Positions 38,664-49,943 of a stretch of 64,000 bases of DNA are shown piece after piece. Made by a program: the position numbers and the translations under genes. The notes under the pieces were generated by a model. It saw nothing but the letters and a program-made list of their open reading frames with translations. It was not told the DNA's origin and ran no database searches. Source of the stretch: Pyropia yezoensis (taxonomy: Eukaryota > Rhodophyta > Bangiophyceae > Bangiales > Bangiaceae); assembly GCA_009829735.1 (NCBI GenBank), contig CM020618.1, forward strand, positions 36,060,894 through 36,124,893, read 5' to 3'. Each line of letters opens with the position of its first letter. The stretch's first letter is position 1.

Positions 38664-41308
38664 ATGGCGGCGCCGACGCCCCCCCTGCGGCGGCGCAACC
38701 GATGGCGCCCCGCCCTGCCCGACACGGACACGGACGGCGGCGGTGGGGGTGGCGGTCGGTCCGAGGCAGAGGGGGACCCCCGCGCGGCGGCAGCGGGTGG
38801 CAGTGGTGCCGCTGCCGCCGCCGCTGCCGCTGCCGGTGGCGCCGGCCGCCGCTTCCGCGCGGTGGCGGCGGCGGCGGCGGCGGCAACCGCCGCGGCAACC
38901 GCCGCGTCAGCAGCCGTGTCGCGGCCGCCGGCGGCCACGTCGCCGCCGCCGCAGCCGCCGCAGCCGCCGCAGCCGCCGCCGCCGCAGCCGCCGACGGCGA
39001 CGCCGTCGGCAACAGCGCCGCAGCCGCTGTCGACAGCGACGGCGCCCGGCGGCGGCGGCGGCGCCGCCGCCGCCGCCGCCGCCACGGCCGCCGCCCCCAC
39101 GGTGGGCGTCAGCGGCCGCTTTGGCACCTCCCGCTTCCGCCGCCCCCGCCGCCGTGCGTCGGCCATGGCCGCTGCCGCCGCCGCCCCCGCCGCCACTGCC
39201 GCCGCCGCCGCCGCCGCTGCCTCTGCCGCCGCCGCCGCTACTGCCAGAGGGACGGCCACGGACGGGGAGGGGGCGCCCCCACCCCCCCCCGCGCGCAGGC
39301 GAGGGCCCCCGGGCGGCAGCGCCGCTCCCCCCCCGCCCCTCCCCCCCGTCGGTGGCCCGGTCCCCGACGTGCCGTGGGAGGAGGTTGCGGCCGTCGGTGG
39401 CCGGCGGCGGCGGCCGACGCCGCCCGGCGGCGGCGGTGGCCTCAGTGCGGCCGCCGCCGCCGCCGCCGCTGCGGCCGCGTCGTCGGGGGGCAGCAGCCGC
39501 AGCCTGGGGGGCCCCTTCTTCCGCCGCCCCCGCGGCCGTGCGTCTGGCGACGTGCCGGCGGGCGGCTCCCCCGCCCCGTACCGCGCGGCGCCGTCGACGC
39601 CACCGAGTACGGGCACGGATGATGAGCGGGTGGGGGGGGGGGGGGCGGCCGGGACCACCCCAAGGGGGGGGAGCTCCGCCGGCGAATGGGAGCGGGCAGG
39701 GGCGGCGCCCCCGGCCGAAGGGGGGGGGGGGGACCCCGCGTTGGCCGCACGGCGGCTCGTTGCCGCCGCGTGGGCCGCCGACCTTGACGTTGGCGGCGCC
39801 AGCGGCCTGTCGTCGGGGCGGGGGGGGGGTGGTGGTGGCGGCGGCGGCGGCGGCGGCGGCAGCTGGGGTGGCCGCCCCCTCGGCCAGCGGGTGGGGGCGG
39901 CCAGCCCCTCCACAGCGGCGGCCGCGGGGAGCAGCAGCAGCCGCACGCTCGGGAGCCGCCTCTTTCGCCGCTCGTCGGCGCACACCCCCGCCGCAGCCGC
40001 GGCGGCGGCCGCGGCCGCTGCGGCCTCTGGCGGGGGCCACGGCCCGCCCCGGCGGCACCGGCCCGCCTCGTACGGGGCGCCAGCTCCTTTTGGCGGGCCG
40101 CCCCTGTCCCGCCGCGGCGGCTCCCCGCTCACCCGCACCGCGTCTGCGTCCGAGCCGACGGCGTCGTCTGCTCGCGCGCCCGCCCGCCGTGGCCGCCATG
40201 GCGGCACCGCGGCGGCCGACCGGCAGACGGGCGGCGGGGTGGGCGGGCGCGCCGCCGCCGCCGACGGCGGGGGCGCCCCGTTTGTGTGCCGCCGCACCGC
40301 GTCCGAGGGGGCGTTTGGGGGGGCGGGCGCGACGCCGGCGGCCGGCGCCATCCCGTCGGGTGGCGGGCCAGCGGGGGGGGACGTGCGGCGCAGCAGCCTG
40401 CGGCTGCCAGAGACGCTGCCGCGGCCGCTGTCGCCGCCCCCCGTTGGTGTCGACGGGGGTGTCGCCGACGTTGACACGGACGCGGTCGGCGGGGAGGAGG
40501 AGGACGACGACGATGACGTCCTTGCCGCCGCCACCGCCTCGGCCTTGCCCGCTGCGGCCACCGCCGCGGCCACCCCCACCCCGCCCACCCCCCCCAGCTC
40601 CGTTGCGGCGGCGGTGGCGGCGGGGGCGGCGCGCCCCTTTACCCGCCGCCCTTCCCTCAGCAACCTCCTCCGCCGCCGCTCCTCTGGGCTGTCGGCGGCA
40701 GCGCCCATTGGGGGCGGCGCCAGCTTTGGCGCCACCGCCGCGACGCCGCCCGCCACCCCCCCGCATGTCGCCGCCGCCGGTGCCGCTGTGGCCACCCCTG
40801 CCGCCTCCAGCTCCCGCGGGGAGCGGGTCACCTCCCCGCCCCCGCGGCTGCCGTCGCGCACCAGCGACCGGGGCATGGGGGGCGGCGGCCGTGGCCTGGC
40901 GGGCACGTCCCTCTCCTCCCTGTCGGGCGGGTCTGACACGGACGGGTCGTTTGGCGGCGGCCGCGGCGGCGGCCGCCCGTGGGGGGGGCTGCTGCTGGGC
41001 GGCGGCGGCGACAGCGGAGCGTCGGGGGGGGGCGGTGGTCCCGGCGGCGGCGGCGGCCCCGGCGGCGGCGGTGTTGGCGGCGGCAGCAGCGGGGGCGGCG
41101 AGTGGGATTCCGCCACCTCTGGCGGCGGCGGGGGCGGCAGCTTTGGGGGCAGCGTCGGCCTGCTGCGCGGCGGCTGCGTGCGCGACGGCGGTGGCGCCCC
41201 CGTGGCCACCGCCGCCCTCCTCCGCGACGCCCTGCCCGTGCCGCTGCGGTACAGCACCCCCCCGCGGGTGCTGGGCTGGCTGGGCGTCCGCCTGCCGTCG
41301 GGCTCTTC

Positions 41309-41351
<43 letters not shown>

Positions 41352-42370
41352 AGTGGCGTTGGCAGGGGCCTGCGGCGGGGCGTCCGGCGCACCCGCCGGC
41401 GGTACTTTCGGCTGGCCGGCACCACCCTGTCGGTGTGTGGCGGGGAGGAGGATGACGCGCGGGTGGTGCGCGGGTGGGACGTCCGCGGGTGGGGGGTGGA
41501 GGAGCGTGGGGGGGCGGCCGAGGGCGGCGCCCGCCTCCTCCGCCTGACCACCGCCGCGGGGGTGCCGGCGCTGACGCTCCTCCCGTCGGGGGAGGAGGGC
41601 GGCGGCTGGGGCGGCGGCGGCGGCGGCGGCCGGGACGGTGGCGGTGGCGGCTGGGCGGCGTGGGTGGAGGGGCTCAAGCGCGCGGCGGCGCTGACCGTGG
41701 GGGCGTACTATGAGCTGGGGGAGGTGCTCGGGCGGGGGCACTTTGCAAAGGTGCTCACCGGCGTGGACCGCCGCACCCGCGAGGCGGTGGCGATCAAGGT
41801 GATCTCCAAGGATGGCTGCGTTGCGCCGGGGGGGGCGGGCGACGCCGGCGGCGGCGGCGGCGGCGGCAGCCGCGGCGGCAGCGGCCGTGGCGGCGGCAGC
41901 GGCCGGGGGGGCGGCAGCCGCCGTGGCGACGGCAGCGACGGGTGGGACACGGCACGGGCGGCGCTGGAGGCGCTCTCCCGCCGCCACCGCGCGGCGGCCG
42001 CGGCGGCGGCGGCGGCTGGGGGGGGGGGCGGCGGCGGCGGCGGCGGCAGCGCCGGAGGCGCGGGGGGCCGCGTCGGCGGCGGCGCCAGCGGCGTTAGCGG
42101 CGGCGGCGGCGGCATTGGCGGCGGCTCGGCGGTGGGCACCGCCGCGGTGGTGGCGGCGGCGGCCGCCGCGGCGGGCACCGGCACCGCCCGCCGCGGCCGC
42201 CGGGCGGCGGACCGCGCGCGCTACGTCCGCCGCGAGGCGGCCATGGTGCGGGCGCTGTGCCACCCGCGGCTGGTGCAGACGTACGACGTCTTTGAGGCCC
42301 CCGAGGCGGTGTACGTGGTGATGGAGCTGAGCGGGGGGACGCTCCTCGACTGGTTCCGCGCGAGGAGTGG

Positions 42371-42405
<35 letters not shown>

Positions 42406-43538
42406 CCGCGGGCGGGGTGGGGGGGGTCCTGCCGGCGGCGCTTGGCGCGGTGGCGCCGGCGCCCAAGGGGCGGCCCGCCGCCACCAAGGACCCCCTCCGG
42501 GCGGTTGGCGGCGACGGGGGTGGCCCGCGGGCGGGCAGGGGCACACCGACGCCGCCCCCTCCGCCCTTGACGCGCCGTGCGTCGTCGTCGTCGTCGTCAT
42601 CGTCGACGTTGTCGTTGTCGTCATCATCGTCATCGTCAACGTCCTTTTCATCGTCGTCGTCGTCGTCGTCGGCGTCGCCCCCCCCCTCGTCGACCGCCTC
42701 CTCTACCTGCACCTGGTCGTCGACCCCCCCCCGTTCCCGGCCCGTCCCAGAGGCGCTCGTCAAGCCCATCCTCCGTGCCGTCCTCGAGGCGGTGGCCTAC
42801 CTCCACGGCCGCGGGGTGGTGCACCGGGACATCAAGGCGGAAAACATCCTCGTGTCGTCGCCCGCCGACGCGGCTCCGACGGTCAAGCTGGCGGACTTTG
42901 GGCTGGCCCGCCAGCTGGCCGCCGGCGCCCCCGCCGCCGGCACCGCCGCCGCAGCCGGCGGCGGCACCCCCTCCACGTCTGACACCTTTTCCCTCTCCTC
43001 TGTGCTCGGCACCCCCGCCTACCTGGCGCCCGAGGTGGTGGCCGGCCGCCGCTACGGCCCGCCCGTGGACGTGTGGTCGGTGGGGGTGCTCGCGCACATC
43101 CTCCTGACCGGCCGGCTGCCCTTCCCGCCCGCCGCCGCCGCGTCGCCGGCGGCCATCCTGGGCGCCCTGGCGGCGGGGCGGGTGGTGCTGGGCGGGGGGG
43201 GCGCCCGGTGGGGCGCCCTCTCCGCCGCCGCCCGCTCCCTCGTCGCCTCCCTGCTGTGCGTCGAGCCGGGGGGGCGCCCGGCGGCCGCCGCGGCGGTCGG
43301 CCACCCGTGGCTGGGCGGCCGCCGGCTGGTGGTGTCGTTTGGGAGTGGCGGGGGGGGTGGCGGTGGCGGTGGCGGTGGCGGTGGCGGCGGCGGTGGCGGT
43401 GGCAGTGGCGGTGGGGGGGGGGGAGGGGGGGGGACGGAGGGTGGGGGTTCCCTCGGCGGTGGCATGGGGGGGGTGGTGAGTGGCACAGGTGGCGCAGGTG
43501 GCGTCGGCGGTGGGGGGGTGGGGGGATTAGGCGGCGGC

Positions 43539-43571
<33 letters not shown>

Positions 43572-43709
43572 AGCGTGGGTGGGGGGATGGCGGCGGCGGG
43601 GGGTGCGGGCGGGGGCGGGGACGGCCCCTTTCGCCGCTGTGACAGCGACCACGGCACGCTCGGCGTGCGGCCGAGCAGGCGGGATCGCCGCGGGCGGACG
43701 CGCGGCTGA
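38664..43709 (+). CDS. Giant PH-domain serine/threonine protein kinase
   Basis: 1,681 residues from an ATG in a caccATGg context, with the frame intact over 5 kb of very GC-rich DNA. Residues 1-865 are mostly low complexity (Ala, Gly, Ser, Pro), broken by repeated small basic motifs (SGRFGTSRFRRPRRR, GSRLFRRS). A PH-like domain follows at about 868-1009 (GWLGVRL, RRYFRLAGTTLSVC, ending WAAWVEGLKRA). The kinase domain has YELGEVLGRGHFAKVL near 1015, VAIKVISK near 1042, the αC helix with REAAMVRALCHPRLVQTYDV, VVHRDIKAENIL near 1385, LADFGLA near 1411, SVLGTPAYLAPEVV near 1447 and DVWSVGVLAHILLTGRLPF. This places it near the CAMK group, and a PH domain just before the kinase recalls protein kinase D. 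Large Gly/Ala and Ser inserts interrupt the N-lobe after the β3 lysine and the hinge region. The tail is Gly-rich. Substrates are unknown. Confidence 0.85.
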
Positions 43710-44321
43710 GGCGCGCCAGGGGCGCGGCGGGGCAGGGCCACAGCACATTAAGAAACTATCGAATCGAGGCATGATCTACGGTGCTTTTCCGAAAAATGGC
43801 GACATTCGTTTGTGGGGGCCAGGGCTGTTCGGGTGGTATCTGGCCTTACGCGTAAGTCTCAAACGTGTGTACTTGTGAGGCAAAACAGGGCACAACGCCA
43901 CCATCAGCAGCGCTTTCATCATGCAGCCTGCAGCCCGCTTCCGTCGACGCCTTTACCCCCCCACCACCCGCGCTACCAGGATGAGCAGCTCCGCCACCAC
44001 AACCGCGACCAACATCAACAGCACCACCACCCTAGCCGCCGACGTCCATGACGCCGCTGCACCACCACGGTCACCACCACCACCACGGTCACCGCCATCC
44101 TGCCGCCATGGGCGTGGCCCCTGGGCGGCCGCCTGGGCTTCTTTGTGCCCAACAACGCGGTCACCTCCGGCACCGTGTGACTTGGCGTCCATTGTTCTGT
44201 CTCCTTTGGTGATGTACACGCAGGCAAGAGATCAAGGCGAAAAAAAGGACCACAAAACACTCACTTCCCTCTGTGCCCCTCAGGCTCCCCCTCTCACCCC
44301 CCAGAGGCCACCACATCCCCG
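43710..44321. other. Convergent intergenic region, kinase / bZIP
   Basis: Holds both 3' ends. GC content is lower for the first 200 bases. No gene recognised. Confidence 0.4.
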
Positions 44322-47300
44322 TCAGGCGGCAAACGCAGCCGGCGCCTTGGCCCGCGCCGCGCCGTCGGCATACGCGGTGAGAAGCATCAGGTGGACAACG
44401 TCACCGAGGACACGCTCCTCGGGCGCCGTCGCGGCGGTGAGGGCGCGCGCCAGCGACCCGCCCGGCGCGAGCGCTGCCTCCACCCGCGCCGTCGCCCAGG
44501 CAGCCACCTCCCGCCACAGCCGCCCGCCCGCGGCGGGGGCCGCTGCCGCCGCGTCGGCGGCGGCAGCCGCCCACGGGCGAGCCGCCCGCCACGGGCGGGA
44601 CGCCACGGCCGCGGCGGCGGGGGAGAGGATGGCGGGGGGGGGAGGAAGCGTGGCCCCGTCGACGTCGCCGCCGCCGTGGGAGCCGCCACCGATGTGCGGG
44701 GGGGGTAGGGAAAGTGCACTCCGCGGCAGGGCAGGCGCCTTGCCCTTGTAGGCCGAGCGAACATGCGAAGAGAGGGGGGAGGTGGCGGCCAACCGGGTAT
44801 GGCTGCTGCCCCTGCTGCTGCTGGCACTGGTGCCAGAGCTGGCTGTCACCACAGCCCTGTGGCGGCCAGCGGACTCCAGACTCGCCATCTCGGCCGATCC
44901 GCTGGCGGGCCACCCCCCGACCGATGTGTCGACAAGCGACGCCAGCTCCTCACACAGCCGGGGTAGGGGAGCCGCCGTGTCGGCGAGCACGGCGCCGTCA
45001 GTGGTTGCCCCAGCGTCTACCATCCACCCCGCCGGTCGCGCAGCCGCCGCCCACACCCGCCCGCCTACCCCAAGCAGCGGCGGCGAGGACGCCGCAGCGG
45101 CCGCCCCGTCCGACGCGTTGGCCGACCACGCTCGCACACGCGGGCGGGGGGCAGACATACTGGCGCCGCCACCGTCGCAGCCGCCACCTCCACCACCCAG
45201 AAGCTGCGGCATCGTCGCCGGTGGGGGTGGGGAGCGCGGCAGCGGTGCCGGCAATGGCGCTGGCACGCTGCTACCTACCGGTGCGATGCGACTGCCGCGG
45301 CCGCGGTCCTTAGCCCACAGCGACAGCGACAAAGCAGTGGGTTGGGGCGCCCACACGGGGGGCTCCGCAGAGGGTGCGAGGCTCGCCACCGGTGGCCGTG
45401 GCGGAGACGTAGGTGACAGCGCTGGCGGCGGCCGCAGCAGCGGACCAGCGCTGCTGCCGCCACCACTGCTGCCTCTTCCCGTGGTGGCAGCTGTTGCCGA
45501 TGACGACGATGATGTCGCTTCGCGCTCATCTCGGATGAAGATGTGGTCAAAAAAGGCGTCGGCGCTCACCATACAGCGCTCCGAATCAGAGTCGGCAGGG
45601 ACGACTGGTGGTGCATCGCTGTCGCCGGCCAAACCCGAATCGTCAACATCATCGGCGGTGGAGGGTGTTGACGCCACGAGCAGAGACAAGGCAGGCTCCT
45701 CGCTTGGAATGCACTGCTCTTGTTTGGGCCACGGTAACGCATGAGCCACGAGCCCTCGCGGAGGTGATGTCCGTGCCGGTCGGTTGTCAAACAGACCAGC
45801 CGCCGCTGCGGCGACTGCCGCATCACTCGTCACCCAACGCGCGAGCGGGCGCGTCGCCCACACCGCCGCTACGGACGCAATCTCAGGGAGAAACGCAACG
45901 GGCACACAAAAGCCCAGGATGACAGCCGCCACTAGAAGGGTGGTAACCATGGCAGGCCGCGCCGCGGTGCGCGACGAAACCGTAGCGCCAAGGCGGGTGC
46001 GGATGGTCGGGCCAGGCAGGTGGTAGGGCGCTGGCGGGTCCGACATAGATGACGATACTGGGCTGCTGCGCCCGCCGAGCGGTGCTGGCAAGGTAGCCGC
46101 GGCCGCCGATGAGGACAGCGGGCAGCGGCCTGTCGAGGAGGCCGACCCTGAGGCCGGGGGCTCTCCCGCCGGCAGTGCCGGTACAATCGACGGCACAACG
46201 CTGCTGGGCACGCAGAAGGCGTCTGTCCTGGCGGCAGGAGCGCGGTATGCGACCAGCTGCGCCTTCAAAGTCTCCAGTTGTGACCGCAACTGCGCGACCT
46301 CACCTCCCAGGGCCCGTTTCTCCTCCTCCTCCTTCTTCAGAGATGCCTCAAGTATAGAAGTGTAGTGCCGACGGCGGATGCGCGAGACAAAGGCGCTGTC
46401 CCGATTCTTCTGGAGCCGTTTTTGGTAGCGCCGGCTCTTTTCCGCATCGCTGCCGGCGACGTTAGCGTCGGCGGCAGCCTCCCCAGCCTCGGCAGCCTCC
46501 TCTTCACCACCATCAGCATCGTCTTCCGCGGCAGCGTCACTAATGGCGCCAGCCCCGCGAGCTCGCTTCTTGGCCGGACCCCCCGCGCCGCTGCCGCTGC
46601 GGGCGCGCTTGGCCTTGGCTGCATTGGCGCGGCGGGTCGCAATCTCGGCCACCGCAATGTTCTCGGCTTTATGCTGTGCGCGCTCCACAGCCGAGAGCCC
46701 CCGGGTTGGCAGGGCTGCCGTGCTGGCAGGGTCTACAACAGCGGCCCAAGGCTCTGCCGTCGCGGCCGAGCCCGTCGACGAGGGGCCCGCCGCCGCCGGC
46801 AGGTAGGCACGCGCCGCGGCCGCCACCGCGGCCGCCCGCGCAGCCGGCGCGCCCGTGACCCGGCTACTATCCGAGGCCAACGACGTGGACGACGCCCCCG
46901 GCGGAACCGTAATGGCAGCTGCCACCGGCGCGGGCGGCGCGGATGTGACTGGCGCATACGGGGCGAGTGAGGGATTAGGCGGCGCGGGCTCCGCAGCCAC
47001 CATGACGTCGGGTGCCACAGTCGACACGGGTGACAGGGCGGCAGCACCGTCGGCCATGCCATCGTCCCCCTCAACAGTCAAAAGGGCAGAGGGGGGTGCA
47101 GTGGCCAGCCACCCGCCCCCCCCACCGCCCAGGCCGTCATGATCACCCACGGGCAGAGGCGTCTGCAGCTCCTCCGGCACAGCACCACCGGCAACGGACG
47201 CCGCGGCGGCTTCCGCGGCCAGCCACAGGTCACCGGTGGCGGGAATGTCGTCCAAACGGTCGCCCATCGGCGGCACCGCGGAAGGCGGGTTGACCCCCTC

Positions 47301-47510
47301 AAACGAGGCAAAGAACGCCTCGAACGAGTCCCGGTCGTCATCCACGGCGGCTGCCCCCATCAGCACCGCCGGGTCAGCCCCCTCGACGAGGGTAACCAAG
47401 GACGGCAGGCCGTCCTCCTCACCCTGCGGCAGGGCTGGGAAGCGTTCCCCACCGCCAGTGGGGAAGAGGGTGGACAGGGACAGGCTGTCCTCATCACCGT
47501 CCTCTGTCAT
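44322..47510 (-). CDS. Membrane-tethered bZIP transcription factor
   Basis: 1,062 residues from the ATG at 47510, where the product starts MTEDGDEDSLSLSTLFP, an acidic activation-like N-terminus. The frame stays open upstream to 48071, but that peptide has no acidic character. A nuclear-signal-like KKRAR stretch and an acidic block precede the bZIP at about 352-415: basic region RRYQKRLQKNRDSAFVSRIR (with the N-x-x-S-A-x-x-S-R core) and a leucine zipper starting at ILEASLKKEEEEKRAL. About 105 residues later lies one membrane segment (AMVTTLLVAAVILGFCVPVAFL, about 520-541), followed by some 520 residues. The order acidic domain, bZIP, membrane anchor, lumenal part is that of ATF6/bZIP28-type factors freed by proteolysis in ER stress. 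Ser/Pro/Ala-rich sequence fills most of the lumenal part. The stress trigger is inferred from architecture only. Confidence 0.85.
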   Translation of the reverse strand: MTEDGDEDSLSLSTLFPTGGGERFPALPQGEEDGLPSLVTLVEGADPAVLMGAAAVDDDRDSFEAFFASFEGVNPPSAVPPMGDRLDDIPATGDLWLAAEAAAASVAGGAVPEELQTPLPVGDHDGLGGGGGGWLATAPPSALLTVEGDDGMADGAAALSPVSTVAPDVMVAAEPAPPNPSLAPYAPVTSAPPAPVAAAITVPPGASSTSLASDSSRVTGAPAARAAAVAAAARAYLPAAAGPSSTGSAATAEPWAAVVDPASTAALPTRGLSAVERAQHKAENIAVAEIATRRANAAKAKRARSGSGAGGPAKKRARGAGAISDAAAEDDADGGEEEAAEAGEAAADANVAGSDAEKSRRYQKRLQKNRDSAFVSRIRRRHYTSILEASLKKEEEEKRALGGEVAQLRSQLETLKAQLVAYRAPAARTDAFCVPSSVVPSIVPALPAGEPPASGSASSTGRCPLSSSAAAATLPAPLGGRSSPVSSSMSDPPAPYHLPGPTIRTRLGATVSSRTAARPAMVTTLLVAAVILGFCVPVAFLPEIASVAAVWATRPLARWVTSDAAVAAAAAGLFDNRPARTSPPRGLVAHALPWPKQEQCIPSEEPALSLLVASTPSTADDVDDSGLAGDSDAPPVVPADSDSERCMVSADAFFDHIFIRDEREATSSSSSATAATTGRGSSGGGSSAGPLLRPPPALSPTSPPRPPVASLAPSAEPPVWAPQPTALSLSLWAKDRGRGSRIAPVGSSVPAPLPAPLPRSPPPPATMPQLLGGGGGGCDGGGASMSAPRPRVRAWSANASDGAAAAASSPPLLGVGGRVWAAAARPAGWMVDAGATTDGAVLADTAAPLPRLCEELASLVDTSVGGWPASGSAEMASLESAGRHRAVVTASSGTSASSSRGSSHTRLAATSPLSSHVRSAYKGKAPALPRSALSLPPPHIGGGSHGGGDVDGATLPPPPAILSPAAAAVASRPWRAARPWAAAAADAAAAAPAAGGRLWREVAAWATARVEAALAPGGSLARALTAATAPEERVLGDVVHLMLLTAYADGAARAKAPAAFAA

Positions 47511-48350
47511 GGCGGGAGTGGGGGCGGGAGGGCCCACCACCGCTGACCGAGGGCAGAGGTGAAAGAACCCAGGTGCGGACCTGACTGGGGTGGCGGAGGG
47601 GGGGGATGAATACCAGACAGGCCGATGCGAACAAGTCAAAAGAGAGGATGGTCCGTCTGGGTGGAAAGCGCGCGGCCGCGCCCTCAGGTCCCGCCCACCA
47701 CCCGGCACTATGCCCCCAGGTGGCACGTGGCCGAGACAAGGCACAGGGCGGGGGGGAACCGCGGGGAGAGCGCCAAGCGTGAGGCGTCGCACGAAGGCCA
47801 CAGTGGTGGGGCAGTTCAAGAGGGGACGCAGGTGGGACCCGTGAGCGGGCAGCCTGGCCCACGCAGCGCCGACCCTTCTGTCGAGCGCGCCCTCAGGGAA
47901 GCAGCGCAGGGGGGGGGGGGCTGGCGGGGCATGACTGTCCTGCAGCACCTCTGCTCGGCCTGGTGTTGCGGCCAGGCCAGCGGGGACAGCAATGCCGTCG
48001 CAGAGGGGAGCTGACAAGGGTGCCCCAAAAGGGCCATCCGCTTGTTTCGAGGCCGCCCATTGGTTGGCCAATAGCTTAGGTGGAGGTCAGTCTGTATGGA
48101 GCCCCGCAAACGATGTCCCAATCACGTTGTCGCGAATGGTGCATGGTCGCCAACCATAAAGTACCGACAATGTATTTGTATATCCTTGAAACTCACGCCT
48201 CTTGTCACACCATGATGGCCTTTAAATACCCTTCCGCCCATTACCCTTCCCTCCCACCTCCCCCACCACACCCGGGCCGCCCGCCTCTCCCCCCTCCCCC
48301 CCTATCATCCACTCGACCCTTCTTGCTGCACTGTTGCACACCTGCCCATC
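47511..48350. other. Divergent region between the bZIP gene and a possible + strand gene
   Basis: GC-rich next to the bZIP start, then lower GC at 48050-48240 with CCAAT-like sequence (ttggccaat near 48065) and the TATA-like motif listed next. No coding region recognised. Confidence 0.4.
48221..48228 (+). promoter_or_regulatory. TATA-like box (TTTAAATA)
   Basis: An AT-rich TTTAAATA in ggcc-TTTAAATA-cccttcc context, about 125 bases ahead of the ATG at 48351 and followed by a C-rich leader. It is one of the better core-promoter candidates in the window. Confidence 0.45.
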
Positions 48351-49050
48351 ATGATGCCAAGACGGACGCCATCCGCGCCGCCAGAAGGGTACTGTAGCCG
48401 TTGTCTATGCTTTCCCCCGCGCGGGGCACTGACAAGCCGCACGCACACCCGTCCCCCTTTCGGCTCCGCTGACGCTGACCGACGCTCCGCGGTGCCAGCA
48501 ACTCGGTGCGCTGCTGCACACGGACTTTAGCGTATGGCTCCGCGAGGGACCATCCCCCGCCCCTTCCTGCCCCACGTGCCCCTCCTCGCTCTGCACCCCC
48601 CCGCCCCCCCCTCAGCCTCCTCCGCCGGCTCGTGACAAGTTCCACGCGGATGGGGGGGGGGCGGTTTGCGTGGGGGACTTAGCCACGTCGACCCGCATCG
48701 GCGCCCTGCCGTGGGGGTGGCAGCCGCCCGCCCGTGTCGCTGCCGGGCCCTCGCGGCGGGTGCCCCACGCGGTGGGGCGGCTCGCTTGCGTCGTGCCCCG
48801 TCTGGTGGCCACTGCATTGGTACACAGCCGCTGCCTTGGCGCCCGCTGCTGCGCCGGCGCCCCTCTTTGGCGTGCTGCAGTGCTGGTTGGGTGGCGCGCG
48901 ACGGGGCATCCCTCCCTCTTCCCCAGCGCATCGGCGCTCTCCCCTGCCTCCCGACGGTTGTCGAGTGGCTGCGTGCTACGACAGTTGTCGTCGTCGATAG
49001 GGGATATGGCGGCGGGGAGGCCATCGGCTGCCGTCAGGCCGTCTATGTAG
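48351..49050 (+). CDS. Possible spliced gene, not recognised
   Basis: An ATG ATG pair at 48351 follows the TATA-like box. After a GTACTG (48391) that could be a donor, a CAG near 48499 precedes a frame open to 49050. It begins QLGALLHTDFSVWLREG, passes through a Pro-rich segment, then reads ARDKFHADGGGAVCVGDLAT and a long Arg/Ala/Ser-rich stretch. The start QLGALLHTDF looks like real protein. The splice phase is not settled and another frame of similar length exists, so boundaries are tentative. It may belong to the same transcript as the DGDG-synthase-like exon downstream. Confidence 0.25.
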
Positions 49051-49639
49051 ACTCTGCCGCCGCCGCCATACCTGGCGATGGGCCCCGCACCTGTCCGCCG
49101 CCGCCGCGGAGCCGCCGCCATCGGCCAACTTAGTTCCTCGCTGTTGGTGTGGGCTTGCCGTGGACGGTGGAGGTAGAAAGGCAACCGCCCCCACTGCCAG
49201 GTTGCCGGCTGCCGTGGCAAAGGGGGGGGGGGAGAGTCGGTGCCACCCTGGTGCGCCGGTGCTGTGGCGGTGCGGGGAACGTCGGCGGGGTGACCGCCGC
49301 CGCCCTCACGACCTGCGACAGATATGATGACAGTATCGGGGTGGCCGGGTGCTGCCGCGCAGTACTGCCCGCTAGCATGGACATGTCTTTACCATGTGCT
49401 CGGTATCGTTTCTCCCCAAGGTCCCCTCCGCGGGAGCAGGGAATTACTTGGCGCGAGCCTCGTGTCCCTCGCCCTTGCCACCCGCAGCCGGTCGTTCGAC
49501 TGAGTCGTGGAGGGGGGCGCACCTACCGACGCGTGGCGCCCGAGTGGTCGACCAGCGGCAAGCTTGCTGCGGTGGTAGCAATGGCGAGGTCGGTGGGGGA
49601 GGGGGGTGCCGGCGCCAGCCAATGGCGGGGTTGGGTTAG

Positions 49640-49729
49640 CCTTGGATGACCGGGACCGCCGTCAACCCGGCGTGCCGCGCACAGTACTTGGCGGGTGCCG
49701 GCCACGACGTGACGCTGGTGGTGCCGTGG
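49640..49729 (+). CDS. Isolated exon of a digalactosyldiacylglycerol-synthase-like protein
   Basis: A 90-base, phase-0 exon between a TTAG acceptor (49636-49639) and a GTACGT donor (49730). Its 30 residues include PWMTGTAVNPACRAQYLA and DVTLVVPW. Plant DGD1/DGD2 read LPWMTGTAVNPLFRAAYLA and VTLVVPWL at the start of their glycosyltransferase domain, so the match is specific. DGD enzymes make the plastid galactolipid DGDG from MGDG. None of the rest of the enzyme (HTNY, GKMVWAKGY or the UDP-binding part) was found, and the next gene begins 365 bases on. It is either a gene fragment or an exon of a gene whose other exons I could not recognise. Confidence 0.6.
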
Positions 49730-49941
49730 GTACGTGGCCGACGCGGTCTCCACGACTCGCGGCCAGCCACCACACGCAAATGGGTGACGCCCCCCCCCCG
49801 GTGGCCGTCGCTCTGCCGCGGCCAACGTCCTCCTTTTATGACGCCTGCGATGGCAACCCCACGCCGCCGCCCGGCGCGTGGCGGCGGACCACCGGGCAGT
49901 CGGTGGGGCGCTCGAACGCCGCCGTCGCAAGAGCGCTCCAC

Positions 49942-49943
<2 letters not shown>

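Noticed and set aside
38420-42263. Minus-strand frames of more than 1,000 codons over the kinase gene
   Set aside because: They mirror the kinase coding strand in stop-poor GC-rich DNA and show no motif.
43921-44751. 276-codon plus-strand frame after the kinase
   Set aside because: Overlaps the 3' part of the bZIP gene in antisense and has no recognisable domain.
47511-48071. 187-codon upstream extension of the bZIP frame
   Set aside because: No domain. The acidic MTEDGDED start at 47510 is more typical and the extension has a different composition.
49288-49311. GVTAAAL reading taken as the exon before the DGD-like PWMTGTAVNP exon
   Set aside because: It resembles VTTASL of DGD1, but no GT donor follows in the needed phase.
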